From BCD1 sp965230565 (GTDB lineage: Bacteria > Bacteroidota > Bacteroidia > Chitinophagales > Saprospiraceae): a stretch of 64,000 nucleotides of DNA. The position numbers and the translations under genes were made by a program. The stretch's first letter is position 1, and every line of letters starts with the position of its first letter. The notes under the pieces were generated by a model. The model saw nothing but the letters and a program-made list of their open reading frames with translations, had not been told where the DNA came from and made no database searches. This document shows positions 1 to 8,105 of this stretch, piece after piece. The stretch spans positions 1 to 64,000 of the forward strand of contig CBDDLH010000014.1 of the NCBI GenBank assembly GCA_965230565.1. Direction: 5' to 3'.

Positions 1-26
1 TATGCACCATTAGAGAAAAAAAGTAA

Positions 27-1064
27 ATGAAGCTAATACCTCAAATAATCGGAATTCTACTCTTAATAAGTGGATGTAATTCAAAAGAAAAGGAGTTACA
101 AAAGAATTGGATTGGTAAGTATTCAGTGCACCATGAAAATACTAATGACGAATCAATTGACGGTGGTCAAAGAAGAATTTTGAAATTTAGTAGGGATAGT
201 TTAACAATAAAGAACTTCTACTTTGATTTTATTACGGACACGAATTATACCCATAATGCACAATACAGTTTAGATAGTGATTTCTTAATAATCTATGATA
301 AAGATAAAAGAGATACATTCAAAATCGAATTATCGAAGGACAGCATTTCACTAAACTATTTTGATTATTATCCAAGGAGGTCAGTATTTGAAAAATTACC
401 TGAATATGAATTAGATTATCAGAAATCTGAGCTTAATGATTTTCTGACTTCCTCAAGTTTTGAAATTCTTGATTCGATTAGAATTGAATTTAGAGATAAT
501 GCAAGACTAATAACTCCAAATTTTGATTTTTCAATTGGTGATAATCAAATTTGGATGATTGATGAATTCGAAAAAGAATTATTTTTGGTGATTGACGGGC
601 TTTTCGGATTTGTCCTCCATATAAGTGAAATAAATAAAGATAATTTCAAGGGGACAATTTATGGAAACCAGAACAAAGAAATAGTTTTCAATAAACTATC
701 AGGTGAGACCAAATTCAATATTGAGGATTTAAAAGGTGAATGGGTAGAATTTAAAGATGAAAATATTCCGCCTCCACCACCACCTCCAATATTTGATAAA
801 GAAAGAGAATTTTTCGAAAAAGAGCAGTTGAACTTTAATGATTCCATAATTATTAGAAAGAGTTTTTTCAGAATCGATACAATCAAATGGGAAGCCAATA
901 GGGAACAAGATTTGATACTATTACCTGAATTGGATATGCCTATTCGAAAAAAGAAGTGGATAATTATTTCATTGAATAGCGAAAAATTGATTATCGAAAG
1001 AATTCCAGGAATTGGAAATATGAACGGAAATCAAATTGAACATAAAATATTTGAAAGAAAATAA
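27..1064 (+). CDS. Hypothetical lipoprotein, cassette 1
   Basis: The protein has 345 aa and no family I recognise. An N-terminal signal ends in lipobox ISGC (Cys17), so it should be an exported lipoprotein. Two similar modules are visible, roughly residues 25-120 and 235-345. Each begins with a Gly-x-[YW] segment followed by short beta-type stretches, which is loosely lipocalin-like. A run of seven prolines at about residues 248-254 separates the modules. The gene belongs to the first cassette, whose 5' boundary lies upstream of the window; its 3' junction follows within 10 bases. Function unknown; the coding call is firm. Confidence 0.8.
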   Translation: MKLIPQIIGILLLISGCNSKEKELQKNWIGKYSVHHENTNDESIDGGQRRILKFSRDSLTIKNFYFDFITDTNYTHNAQYSLDSDFLIIYDKDKRDTFKIELSKDSISLNYFDYYPRRSVFEKLPEYELDYQKSELNDFLTSSSFEILDSIRIEFRDNARLITPNFDFSIGDNQIWMIDEFEKELFLVIDGLFGFVLHISEINKDNFKGTIYGNQNKEIVFNKLSGETKFNIEDLKGEWVEFKDENIPPPPPPPIFDKEREFFEKEQLNFNDSIIIRKSFFRIDTIKWEANREQDLILLPELDMPIRKKKWIIISLNSEKLIIERIPGIGNMNGNQIEHKIFERK

Positions 1065-1070
1065 AAACGA

Positions 1071-1140
1071 CGAGGAACAATGTGCCAGCGTTCATTGCCA
1101 GCAAAAGCTGGCAACGCCGCCGGCACGAACCGTTCTGCGC
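1071..1140 (+). repeat. attC-like cassette junction J1
   Basis: AAC is at 1076-1078 and GTT at 1132-1134. The outer arms GTGCC (1082-1086) and GGCAC (1122-1126) enclose an inner GCCAGC/AAAA/GCTGGC hairpin. The bases from GTT, GTTCTGCGC (1132-1140), are perfectly complementary to GCGCAGAAC at J2 (2285-2293), on the far side of the next gene. Confidence 0.85.
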
Positions 1141-1242
1141 AATGAAAAAATTATTAGATAAAACATTAGTCATGAAATTGCGATCAACTATATCTTTAAA
1201 ACTAATTTATTGTGATTAATTATGGAAAATAATATATAGGTT

Positions 1243-2265
1243 ATGATCAGTGATGAACACATAGAAGACTTATTATCATTTTTGAGTAAATCCTATGATG
1301 AAAATACGGTTAACTCGATCTATAATAAAATTAAAAATAGACTAGTAAACGTTGGAAATTATGAGTTGCAGTCATCAAGATCTTTAGTGTACATTGCAGT
1401 AAGACATCCAAGTTTTTTTGAAGAAGCAATGAGATATGATGATCCTAGAGATATTATTTCACAAGGTGAAGAATTGAGTGGAAGTTATGATCATTGGTTT
1501 AGAATACCCTTAAATGATATTGATGAATATCTTGTTACTGCTAAAGAATACTATTTTGATAAAGAAACGGAAAGTGACATAAGAGATAATGATTATTGGG
1601 ATCAGTTAGAGGGTCAAGAAAAATATGAGACTTTTAAAAGTTTTGAACCGAGAACAAAAATACGGAATAATGATAAATCAGATTTACTTTTACTTCATTC
1701 TAAAAAAGTTGTTTCTATTTTTCAGAATGATGATATAGTAAAAAGAATATGGGATTTAAGAAGAGACTACCTTTATGAGTTTTTTGAATCGCTTTCTGAA
1801 CAAAAACCGCAGTTAGATGCTTATTCGGAACTAGATAATGCGATAATTAAAGATTTATTAGATAGAATTTGTAACAAGCTATATAAAGTCAAGAATTTTA
1901 GTATAGATAATTTCAGAAAAATATTTCCAGTAGATATTGTAAACGTTATTGAAGAAGATTACCCAATAAGTAAAAATGAAGTATTTGAAAAAATGTATGA
2001 TGTCATTACAAATAAAGATGTAAAAGTAGAGCGTGAAAGGTTACTTAGAGCCCTTTTAATACATATGAATGGAGATGTAAGTGTACTAGATGAATTGATG
2101 TCTGTACTTTCACCAGAAGAAATAATAATTCATGTAGAGTATGAAAATGGTGTGCGGATTAGGAATTTAAAGAATCCACTTAATGCTGACTTCGTTAATG
2201 ATAATGAAATAGATACTGTAAAATTGTTAGCTTTAGAGCTATATAAGGATAGTTTACCCTTTTAA
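1243..2265 (+). CDS. Hypothetical protein, cassette 2
   Basis: The protein has 340 aa, is cytoplasmic, acidic and probably largely helical. It has no signal peptide and no recognised motif. The ATG lies about 110 bases after the recombination box of J1, and the stop lies 20 bases before the box of J2, so one gene fills the cassette. AT-rich codon use matches the other cassette genes. Function unknown. Confidence 0.8.
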   Translation: MISDEHIEDLLSFLSKSYDENTVNSIYNKIKNRLVNVGNYELQSSRSLVYIAVRHPSFFEEAMRYDDPRDIISQGEELSGSYDHWFRIPLNDIDEYLVTAKEYYFDKETESDIRDNDYWDQLEGQEKYETFKSFEPRTKIRNNDKSDLLLLHSKKVVSIFQNDDIVKRIWDLRRDYLYEFFESLSEQKPQLDAYSELDNAIIKDLLDRICNKLYKVKNFSIDNFRKIFPVDIVNVIEEDYPISKNEVFEKMYDVITNKDVKVERERLLRALLIHMNGDVSVLDELMSVLSPEEIIIHVEYENGVRIRNLKNPLNADFVNDNEIDTVKLLALELYKDSLPF

Positions 2266-2284
2266 AGTTAATGAATTGATAAAA

Positions 2285-2354
2285 GCGCAGAACAATGCAT
2301 AGCCGTCCATACTCCGCGAAGCTCCGTACGGCGGCTATGCGGAACGTTGTGTGC
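2285..2354 (+). repeat. attC-like cassette junction J2
   Basis: AAC is at 2291-2293 and GTT at 2346-2348. The inner arms GCATAGCCG (2297-2305) and CGGCTATGC (2332-2340) are perfect. The left box GCGCAGAAC pairs with J1, and the right box GTTGTGTGC (2346-2354) pairs perfectly with GCACACAAC at J3. Confidence 0.9.
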
Positions 2355-2370
2355 TAGAGTAAAAAAAGAA

Positions 2371-2895
2371 ATGGATCATTTAGAAGAATTTGAAATTGAG
2401 GATTATGATGCAGAACTCCTTAATCGAGGAGACTACAAATCTGTACTTCAATTGAGACAAAATCAACTGAAGAAATATCCTAATGATTATCATACCCAAT
2501 ATAAATGGGCTGAAATTCTTGTGTTAACAAAAAAATTTGATGATGCTATGTCTACTTTGTCAGGATTGCATAAAGAGTATACTGATGATGAAGATATTAT
2601 TGATCTGATTCTAGATTGTTTAAGACAGACTAATCAAAGACCTGATGATTTCAAATGGATTGAAAAGCCGCAGATATTAACACTAAATGAACGCTTGATT
2701 GATTATATTCAAAGGCATATTAAAGGAAAACGGGGAGAAAAAAGAAAACTTAATTGGATTTTCATAGATTTATTTTTAGGAGATGGACATCCTTTTTTTG
2801 ACGAAGAAGGCTTATTTGATTATCTGAAACAATCAAAAAGAGTTAAAATGATAGGTGAGAATTGTTATGATGCGCGAATTGAAAAAATTGATTAA
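2371..2895 (+). CDS. Hypothetical TPR-like protein, cassette 3
   Basis: The protein has 174 aa. The frame is open back to a TTG inside the junction box, but the ATG at 2371, preceded by a purine-rich stretch, is the sensible start. Residues about 15-85 look like two tetratricopeptide-type helical hairpins (ALxxRxxxLxxxPxD pattern). The C-terminal half matches nothing I know. It is the only gene of its cassette and probably a cytoplasmic adaptor; function unknown. Confidence 0.75.
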   Translation: MDHLEEFEIEDYDAELLNRGDYKSVLQLRQNQLKKYPNDYHTQYKWAEILVLTKKFDDAMSTLSGLHKEYTDDEDIIDLILDCLRQTNQRPDDFKWIEKPQILTLNERLIDYIQRHIKGKRGEKRKLNWIFIDLFLGDGHPFFDEEGLFDYLKQSKRVKMIGENCYDARIEKID

Positions 2896-2907
2896 ACTGA
2901 AATACCA

Positions 2908-2987
2908 GCACACAACAAACGCTACCCCGATCATGCCTTGCCGCAGGCGCAACACAAGGCACGCCGGGTAGCTTTTCCGTTGGCAGT
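2908..2987 (+). repeat. attC-like cassette junction J3
   Basis: AAC is at 2914-2916 and GTT at 2979-2981. The arms GCTACCC (2921-2927) and GGGTAGC (2966-2972) enclose a second pair TGCCTTG/CAAGGCA. The loop carries CCGCAGGCGCAACACA, which recurs in five other junctions. Right box GTTGGCAGT pairs perfectly with ACTGCCAAC at J4. Confidence 0.9.
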
Positions 2988-3007
2988 AATGATAAAGACA
3001 ATCACGA

Positions 3008-3730
3008 ATGAGAAATGAAGTATTAAAAAACAGACATCACGACCCGAGAGTTAAGTATCGTGGAGAAAATGCCTCAAGACTTGACAACTTGACTGATGCG
3101 GTTTTTGGTATTGCGATAACATTGCTAATTTTCAATCTGACAAACCCTAATTCATTTGGGGATTTATTAACCTTTACCAAAACGTTGCCTGCTTTTTTGA
3201 TAAGCATTTCGTTCATCATTTTAATTTGGAATGAACATTTAGGATTTTCAGAAATCTACACTTTAAACGACACAAGACTGACCATCTTGAATACTGTTTT
3301 CATTGCATTGGTAATTTTTTACGTTTACCCACTAAGGTTTTTGACTTTATTTCTTACCAACTTCTTTTTCAACACGGATATTAATGTAAACATTCAGGGT
3401 GACCAAGTTCCTTACCTGATGATATATTATGGTTTTGTAGCCTTTGCTCTTTATTTCGTTTTATACCTATTTTATCATAGAGCCTTAACATTGAAAAAAG
3501 AACTGAAACTAAATCGCTATGAAGAATTTTACACTTCTTCACAGAAAAAAAGATTGCTCATCATGTTTGCTGTGCCATTGGCATCAATTATTTTGACCAT
3601 AATAATTAATGAGTTTTCATTCATTTGGGCATCAGTAATTGGCGGAGTGACCTATTGCCTTTATACACCCCTGATTATCTGGTGGCACAACAGATTCAAA
3701 AACAAATCAAAAGAATTTGAAAATGTATGA
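3008..3730 (+). CDS. TMEM175-family (DUF1211) potassium channel-like protein
   Basis: The protein has 240 aa with about six hydrophobic segments. Residues 24-45 carry the family signature at the start of the first membrane helix (RLDNLTDAVFGIAITLL). Residues about 58-80 hold the second conserved block ending in a W-N-E-H motif. TMEM175 proteins form K+-permeable pores, and bacterial members are about 200 aa. The gene overlaps the next one by 8 bases, so the two are translationally coupled inside a single two-gene cassette. The family call is good; ion specificity cannot be read from the sequence. Confidence 0.85.
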   Translation: MRNEVLKNRHHDPRVKYRGENASRLDNLTDAVFGIAITLLIFNLTNPNSFGDLLTFTKTLPAFLISISFIILIWNEHLGFSEIYTLNDTRLTILNTVFIALVIFYVYPLRFLTLFLTNFFFNTDINVNIQGDQVPYLMIYYGFVAFALYFVLYLFYHRALTLKKELKLNRYEEFYTSSQKKRLLIMFAVPLASIILTIIINEFSFIWASVIGGVTYCLYTPLIIWWHNRFKNKSKEFENV

Positions 3731-4202
3731 CTTTGTAAATACCTCGCTTGGATGGTTTCACCTAATCACTGCAATAATTGCTATGGCAGCAGGTGCTTAT
3801 GTCTTGATAAAACCAAAAGGAACTAAACAACATAAACGGATAGGGTACATTTACGTTTCTTCAATGGTTTTGGTATGCGGCTCAGCATTAGGAATTTATA
3901 ACTTGACAGGTAAATTTGGCATATTTCATATTTTAGCCTTTGTTGGTTTTGCGACACTCATTGCAGGGATGATTCCTCTTTTCTTGAAGAATATTCAAAG
4001 AGAATATAGGGCATTTCATTTATGGTTTATGTATTACTCTGTTTTGGGGCTATATGCTGCTTTTGCATCGGAACTAAGTGTTAGAATACCCGAAAAACCA
4101 TTTTACACAATGGTGGGAATTGCGACAGGTATAATATTTATTTTAGGTTCAATTTTCATATTTAGGAAAGAAAAGGTGTGGAGTAAACACTTTGTAAATT
4201 AA
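3723..4202 (+). CDS. DUF2306-like membrane protein
   Basis: The protein has 159 aa. The ATG at 3723 lies inside the last codons of the TMEM175-like gene (ATGTATGA overlap); a TTG two codons upstream is the alternative start. Four to five transmembrane helices are visible. After helix 1 the sequence KPKGTKQHKRIGYIY matches the conserved loop of DUF2306 membrane proteins, followed by spaced His residues. It is the second gene of a two-gene cassette. Function unknown. Confidence 0.8.
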   Translation: MYDFVNTSLGWFHLITAIIAMAAGAYVLIKPKGTKQHKRIGYIYVSSMVLVCGSALGIYNLTGKFGIFHILAFVGFATLIAGMIPLFLKNIQREYRAFHLWFMYYSVLGLYAAFASELSVRIPEKPFYTMVGIATGIIFILGSIFIFRKEKVWSKHFVN

Positions 4203-4209
4203 GAACACT

Positions 4210-4280
4210 ACTGCCAACAAAGGCTAAAACGGCAATAGCCCCTAAGCGGGGCTACAGCGTTTAGCCAGACCGTTGGCAGC
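4210..4280 (+). repeat. attC-like cassette junction J4
   Basis: AAC is at 4216-4218 and GTT at 4272-4274. The arms GGCTAAAACG and CGTTTAGCC (4258-4266) differ by one bulged base. Left box ACTGCCAAC pairs with J3. Right box GTTGGCAGC pairs perfectly with GCTGCCAAC at J5, which lies inside the next gene. Confidence 0.9.
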
Positions 4281-4290
4281 AAGCTGAAAA

Positions 4291-4959
4291 ATGAAAACGA
4301 TAACAAGCAGCATGATAGGAGAACTTAAACAAAACGACCAGTTTGATGATTGGTGGGAAAGTGAACCAGTTGAAGTGCAATTCTTTGATAAGAAGAAATT
4401 GAAAATCACATTTATGGATTTGCTTCCTGAAAGCGACCCGAATTTCATAAATGAAGCTGACCAAGCTTTAAAATCATTCTTGGAAAAGAAAACGAATGAC
4501 AGATTAGAACTTAGTGAACTTGCCTATCAAAATTGTATGGACTTCTTAAATGCAGTAGAATACGATGATGCCGACAAGCCACTTTGGGATATCAAAGAAA
4601 AAAGTGAAATATGGAATTTCGTTTATCCACAAGACATTTACGTAACTAGAAGGCATCGGAGAGATGAAGACATTTATATCAATATAACTTGTGAATGCGA
4701 ATGGGAACAAGAACACGGACTTCAATTGGTATTTAGGCAAGGGAAAAAACTGACACGGATTAGCGACCAAGACGGACACATAACAGAAGCTGATGCATAC
4801 GACAAACCAGACGAAGAAGATGAATTACTGAGCCAATTTGAGAATAAAGAAAAAAACCAGCTGCCAACAATGCATAAAAGCAATGGCGGGGATAGCTATA
4901 AATCAAACGATAGTACTAATAATAAAAGTCGGTCTTGGTGGAAAAGACTATGGTCTTAA
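4291..4959 (+). CDS. DUF6985-like protein whose C-terminus is encoded by the junction
   Basis: The protein has 222 aa. Residues about 18-175 resemble the DUF6985 domain (conserved blocks near LWDIKEKSEIWNFV and HGLQLVFRQGKKLTRISDQDGH). Such proteins are common beside polymorphic-toxin immunity genes, which is an association and not proof of function. Residues about 190-222 are translated from the attC-like junction J5. That tail is rich in Ser, Asn and Lys and ends with several Trp, so it is probably not part of the ancestral fold. Confidence 0.75.
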   Translation: MKTITSSMIGELKQNDQFDDWWESEPVEVQFFDKKKLKITFMDLLPESDPNFINEADQALKSFLEKKTNDRLELSELAYQNCMDFLNAVEYDDADKPLWDIKEKSEIWNFVYPQDIYVTRRHRRDEDIYINITCECEWEQEHGLQLVFRQGKKLTRISDQDGHITEADAYDKPDEEDELLSQFENKEKNQLPTMHKSNGGDSYKSNDSTNNKSRSWWKRLWS

Positions 4960-4995
4960 ACCTGCCACTGCTCTTATGCGAGACCGTTGTGCACC
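4860..4995 (+). repeat. attC-like cassette junction J5 (overlaps a coding end)
   Basis: AAC is at 4866-4868 and GTT at 4986-4988. The arms of 16 bases (4872-4887 and 4964-4979) pair with two G-T wobbles. The first 100 bases lie inside the preceding reading frame. Right box GTTGTGCACC pairs perfectly over 10 bases with GGTGCACAAC at J6. Confidence 0.9.
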
Positions 4996-5052
4996 ATTCA
5001 TGCGCACTTAAAAGGATTAATTCTTTTACCAACATTAATATGAGGGGAATAA

Positions 5053-5205
5053 ATGATACTTGAATTGATGAGTTTGATAAAATATAACACTAATAATGTA
5101 AACAAAATTTTGACTTTAGTCATAATTACTTTACTAAGTATGACTATGACTGAATTCAAGTACGAATCAAAAAATATGATTAAAATACCTCTGAAAAATG
5201 ACTAA
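5053..5205 (+). CDS. Small ORF (50 aa) coupled to the next gene
   Basis: A 50-codon frame starts at ATG 5053 with GAGGGG about 8 bases upstream, and its stop overlaps the downstream start (ATGACTAA). The peptide has a central hydrophobic stretch (about residues 18-30) and Lys-rich ends. The spacing and overlap suggest either translational coupling or a leader peptide. It is short and matches no family I know. Confidence 0.4.
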   Translation: MILELMSLIKYNTNNVNKILTLVIITLLSMTMTEFKYESKNMIKIPLKND

Positions 5206-5536
5206 AAAAACCTCCGCAAAAAAAGAATATAATAACCTTGAACTCTTAAGAACCATAATTACAGGGGTAGCAACAATTCTTGTTCCTATTTTGATTGCTT
5301 TTATTACAACTGTTTATAAAGACAATCAAAAAGAGCAAATTCAGCTTAAATACATTGATTTTGCAATAGAGATTTTAAAAGAAGAACCTTCCGAAAGTAA
5401 TTTGGAGTTAAGAAAATGGGCTATTGATGTATTAGATAATTTTTCATCCATACCATTAAATTCTACAACAAAAGAAAAACTACATGAGGTCAAAATCAAA
5501 CAAGACAGCACATTATCTAAGGAGTCTGAGAATTGA
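5198..5536 (+). CDS. Small single-pass membrane protein
   Basis: The protein has 112 aa. A Lys-rich N-terminus leads into one transmembrane helix at about residues 18-40, followed by a charged, probably helical domain facing one side of the membrane. It shares a cassette with the overlapping 50-aa ORF just upstream. No family recognised. Small membrane proteins of this layout occur as toxins or immunity factors, but nothing here proves that. Confidence 0.65.
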   Translation: MTKKTSAKKEYNNLELLRTIITGVATILVPILIAFITTVYKDNQKEQIQLKYIDFAIEILKEEPSESNLELRKWAIDVLDNFSSIPLNSTTKEKLHEVKIKQDSTLSKESEN

Positions 5537-5588
5537 AACAATACTGTACTTAGAGTGATAAATATGATTTGATTATTAATTGAAAAAC

Positions 5589-5723
5589 GGTGCACAACAA
5601 TGTATATACAAAATAGGCGAGATAGTAGTAAATTCAACAATTGTAGCCCGCTTCAAAATTGTAACGGTATGATAGGTTTGAAACCCGAAATCGCCTACTT
5701 TGCATATACTAACCGTTAGCGGC
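5589..5723 (+). repeat. attC-like cassette junction J6
   Basis: AAC is at 5596-5598 and GTT at 5715-5717. The arms TAGGCGA (5614-5620) and TCGCCTA (5691-5697), with flanking GTATAT/ATATAC, surround a loop of about 70 bases. Right box GTTAGCGGC pairs perfectly with GCCGCTAAC at J7. Confidence 0.85.
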
Positions 5724-5787
5724 AACCCTTCGGGTAAATAACTCAAGACTAAGAAATGTTGTATTTTTGTAATCAAATAGAACAAAA

Positions 5788-6852
5788 ATGAGGGCGTTAT
5801 CTATATTTAGTGGCTGTGGAGGAATGGATATTGGAGTAGAAAAATCTGGTTTTCAAGTAATTAGGGCTATTGAGAAAGATGTTTTTGCATCAGATTCTCT
5901 TTCAAGTTGGTATAGCAAAAAAGGACGAAAAGGCATTGTTTTAACTGATGATATTAGAAACATTGATCCAGAGGAATATAAGGATGAAAAAATTGATCTG
6001 TTATTTGGTGGGCCACCTTGCCAAGCGTTTTCTTTAGCAGGTAAAAGAAATGCATTGAGTGACGAGAGAGGACAGTTGTTATTTGAAGTCGTAAGATTTG
6101 CTGAAGCTATAAAGCCTAAAGGACTATTGATAGAGCAAGTAAAAGGTTTGTTATCAGCTAGAGATGAGGAAGGAAATAAAGGTGGGGTTTTTCAGAGATT
6201 TATTAATGAGCTATCAAATTTAGGATATATATTAAAGTGGCAAGTACTTAATGCTGCTGATTATGGTATTCCACAAAAAAGACAAAGATTATTTATTGTA
6301 GGTACATTGGGCAAAAATGGGTTTAAGTTTCCAAATCCTACTCATACTCCAGATAGTAAGAGAGACCTTTTTTTTGAAACTAAACCTTATGTTGGAATTG
6401 CATCATATTTGCTTGATTTGCCAAAGCCCGTCCCTAAAGGCGAAAGAGAAGAAATACCAAACCATGTTGATGTTACCCCTGAAAGAGATATAGAAAGAAT
6501 TTCATATGTCCCAGAGGGAGGACACTTAGCAGCACAAAGAGGAATTGCTCCCGATGATGTAGTAATGCGATTGACAAAAAAGGATACCACAAAATACAGA
6601 AGATTGAAGTATACCGAGCCATCTTTGACACTAAGAGGGGGAGAAATATTCTTTCATCCAATAGATGACAGATACCTCACACCCAGAGAATACCTAAGAA
6701 TTCATACATTTCCTGATGATTACGAACTAAAGGGGCCAATTAGAAGCCGTTCAGGAAGCGTTAAAAACTTAGATCAACATAGACAAGTAGCTAATTCAGT
6801 CCCTCCGCAGTTAGCTGAATTAGTAGCAAAGGAACTTATCAAAGCAATATGA
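5788..6852 (+). CDS. DNA (cytosine-5)-methyltransferase of a type II restriction-modification pair
   Basis: The protein has 354 aa, a normal length for a C5 methyltransferase. Motif I FSGCGGMD lies at 7-14 (SAM binding) and motif IV GGPPCQ at 74-79 with catalytic Cys78. A motif VI variant is EQV (116-118) in place of ENV, motif VIII is QKRQRLFIVG, and a motif X-like QVANSVPP sits near the C-terminus. It methylates cytosine in a specific DNA sequence to protect it from the partner endonuclease. Its stop overlaps the start of the endonuclease gene by 4 bases (ATGA), and both fill one cassette. Confidence 0.93.
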   Translation: MRALSIFSGCGGMDIGVEKSGFQVIRAIEKDVFASDSLSSWYSKKGRKGIVLTDDIRNIDPEEYKDEKIDLLFGGPPCQAFSLAGKRNALSDERGQLLFEVVRFAEAIKPKGLLIEQVKGLLSARDEEGNKGGVFQRFINELSNLGYILKWQVLNAADYGIPQKRQRLFIVGTLGKNGFKFPNPTHTPDSKRDLFFETKPYVGIASYLLDLPKPVPKGEREEIPNHVDVTPERDIERISYVPEGGHLAAQRGIAPDDVVMRLTKKDTTKYRRLKYTEPSLTLRGGEIFFHPIDDRYLTPREYLRIHTFPDDYELKGPIRSRSGSVKNLDQHRQVANSVPPQLAELVAKELIKAI

Positions 6853-7940
6853 AAAATCAGATTTTCGAACTTTTTGGTTTTAGAGTTAATGATCGTACTT
6901 CTAGAGCAGAATATTATCGAAAGAACTGTATATGCCCTTTTTACGAGAGAGTATGCGATGGCGGAGGTAATAGATACCAGTCATTCATATCTAGCAAAAA
7001 AGCTAAAGAAGAAAAATTAGATGAATATTTTGACATTAGTTTGGATAAATATCCACCGGGAGTATGTTCATTGAGAGTCAAAGAAAAAAACTGGATAGTC
7101 TGTCCAAGACGATTATTTTCTTTCGATTCTCAGAATTCATCTGGTGAACATTTTGATTTCATAAATAAACTAATTTACAACTACTGTGAAATTAATCATG
7201 GAGATAGATTTGCAGTGTGGGCGGAAGTGAAGGTAAAGTATAGCGAAAAGAGTAATGGCTTCGATAAATCCTTTGATTATACTTTTGATTACATTGTATC
7301 ACAAGTTGGACCTCGATTAGTTAAAGATGTTGCGAAAGAGCTTTCAATCTCTGAAAGCTCTTTAATGAATAAGTGCAGTAAAAATGGAGTGGCTCTTTCG
7401 AATAGAGAAGGGGAAAACTACATCGAATTCTACCCAACAGGTAGACTTCATATAATTGAGGTTATGACCTCATCTACATCTGGTGGGAATAAAAATAAAG
7501 GCACTACAATTCAACAGAGCTTTATTGATGCTATAAAAGGACAGGAGCACGAATCTCCAGGTATCAACTACAGGCAGGTGTGGGCTAGAATGGTTAGCCA
7601 ACTAATTGTGAAGTCTCAGATTGGCAGAGAGTGGGGGAGTCAGACATTATGGATACTTCAAGATTTATTAACTGATTATATATCAGTTAGTACTGACTTG
7701 AATCTCAAAAAATTGATTTCAGAAGTACCAAAAGGAGTTAATATGGTCAGTATCAAATATAGTGACCAAACCGATAAAAATGGTTGTTTAAAATTGGAAG
7801 AGAATCATCTATATTCTGGAGAAGTGCCAAAATCAGATTCTGATACCGATTTCAATAAACTGCTTCAAGCTTCGATAGTTCCAAAGCAATCCTTCGTAAA
7901 GAACAAAGTAGTGTTGAAGAAACCAGTAGTAATAATTTAA
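6849..7940 (+). CDS. NotI-like type II restriction endonuclease
   Basis: The protein has 363 aa. The N-terminus (FELFGFRV, then Cys27/29/36, Cys73 and Cys85 in C-P and C-x-L contexts) resembles the Cys4 iron-binding fold of the NotI family, which cuts GC-rich 8-bp sites. Acidic residues in the FDYTFDY block (about 142-148) and Glu204 in an IIEVMTSS strand could be the nuclease centre. Direct coupling to a C5 methyltransferase supports the endonuclease role. The NotI assignment rests on remembered pattern, so family is moderately sure and specificity unknown. Confidence 0.7.
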   Translation: MKNQIFELFGFRVNDRTSRAEYYRKNCICPFYERVCDGGGNRYQSFISSKKAKEEKLDEYFDISLDKYPPGVCSLRVKEKNWIVCPRRLFSFDSQNSSGEHFDFINKLIYNYCEINHGDRFAVWAEVKVKYSEKSNGFDKSFDYTFDYIVSQVGPRLVKDVAKELSISESSLMNKCSKNGVALSNREGENYIEFYPTGRLHIIEVMTSSTSGGNKNKGTTIQQSFIDAIKGQEHESPGINYRQVWARMVSQLIVKSQIGREWGSQTLWILQDLLTDYISVSTDLNLKKLISEVPKGVNMVSIKYSDQTDKNGCLKLEENHLYSGEVPKSDSDTDFNKLLQASIVPKQSFVKNKVVLKKPVVII

Positions 7941-7941
7941 T

Positions 7942-8009
7942 GCCGCTAACACAGGCTAGGACGTCAAGCCTCCTTCGTCGGCCTGCGCCTAGCCTAGCCG
8001 TTGGGGGCA
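7942..8009 (+). repeat. attC-like cassette junction J7
   Basis: AAC is at 7948-7950 and GTT at 8000-8002. The arms are GGCTAGG (7954-7960) and CCTAGCC (7988-7994). Left box GCCGCTAAC pairs with J6. Right box GTTGGGGGCA pairs perfectly over 10 bases with TGCCCCCAAC at J8. The box starts 2 bases after the endonuclease stop. Confidence 0.9.
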
Positions 8010-8105
8010 AGCAGAAAACAAGAACTTTTAGCCAATAATGAATAAAATATCTTCGAAAAATCCAATATTGTGTTGGTCAAAGAAATAACTTAACGAATCC
8101 AGATT

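Noticed and set aside
3037..3219. Minus-strand frames inside + strand genes such as the TMEM175-like gene, rplL, tuf and rpoB
   Set aside because: They are shadows of well-supported genes with no independent start signals or recognised products.
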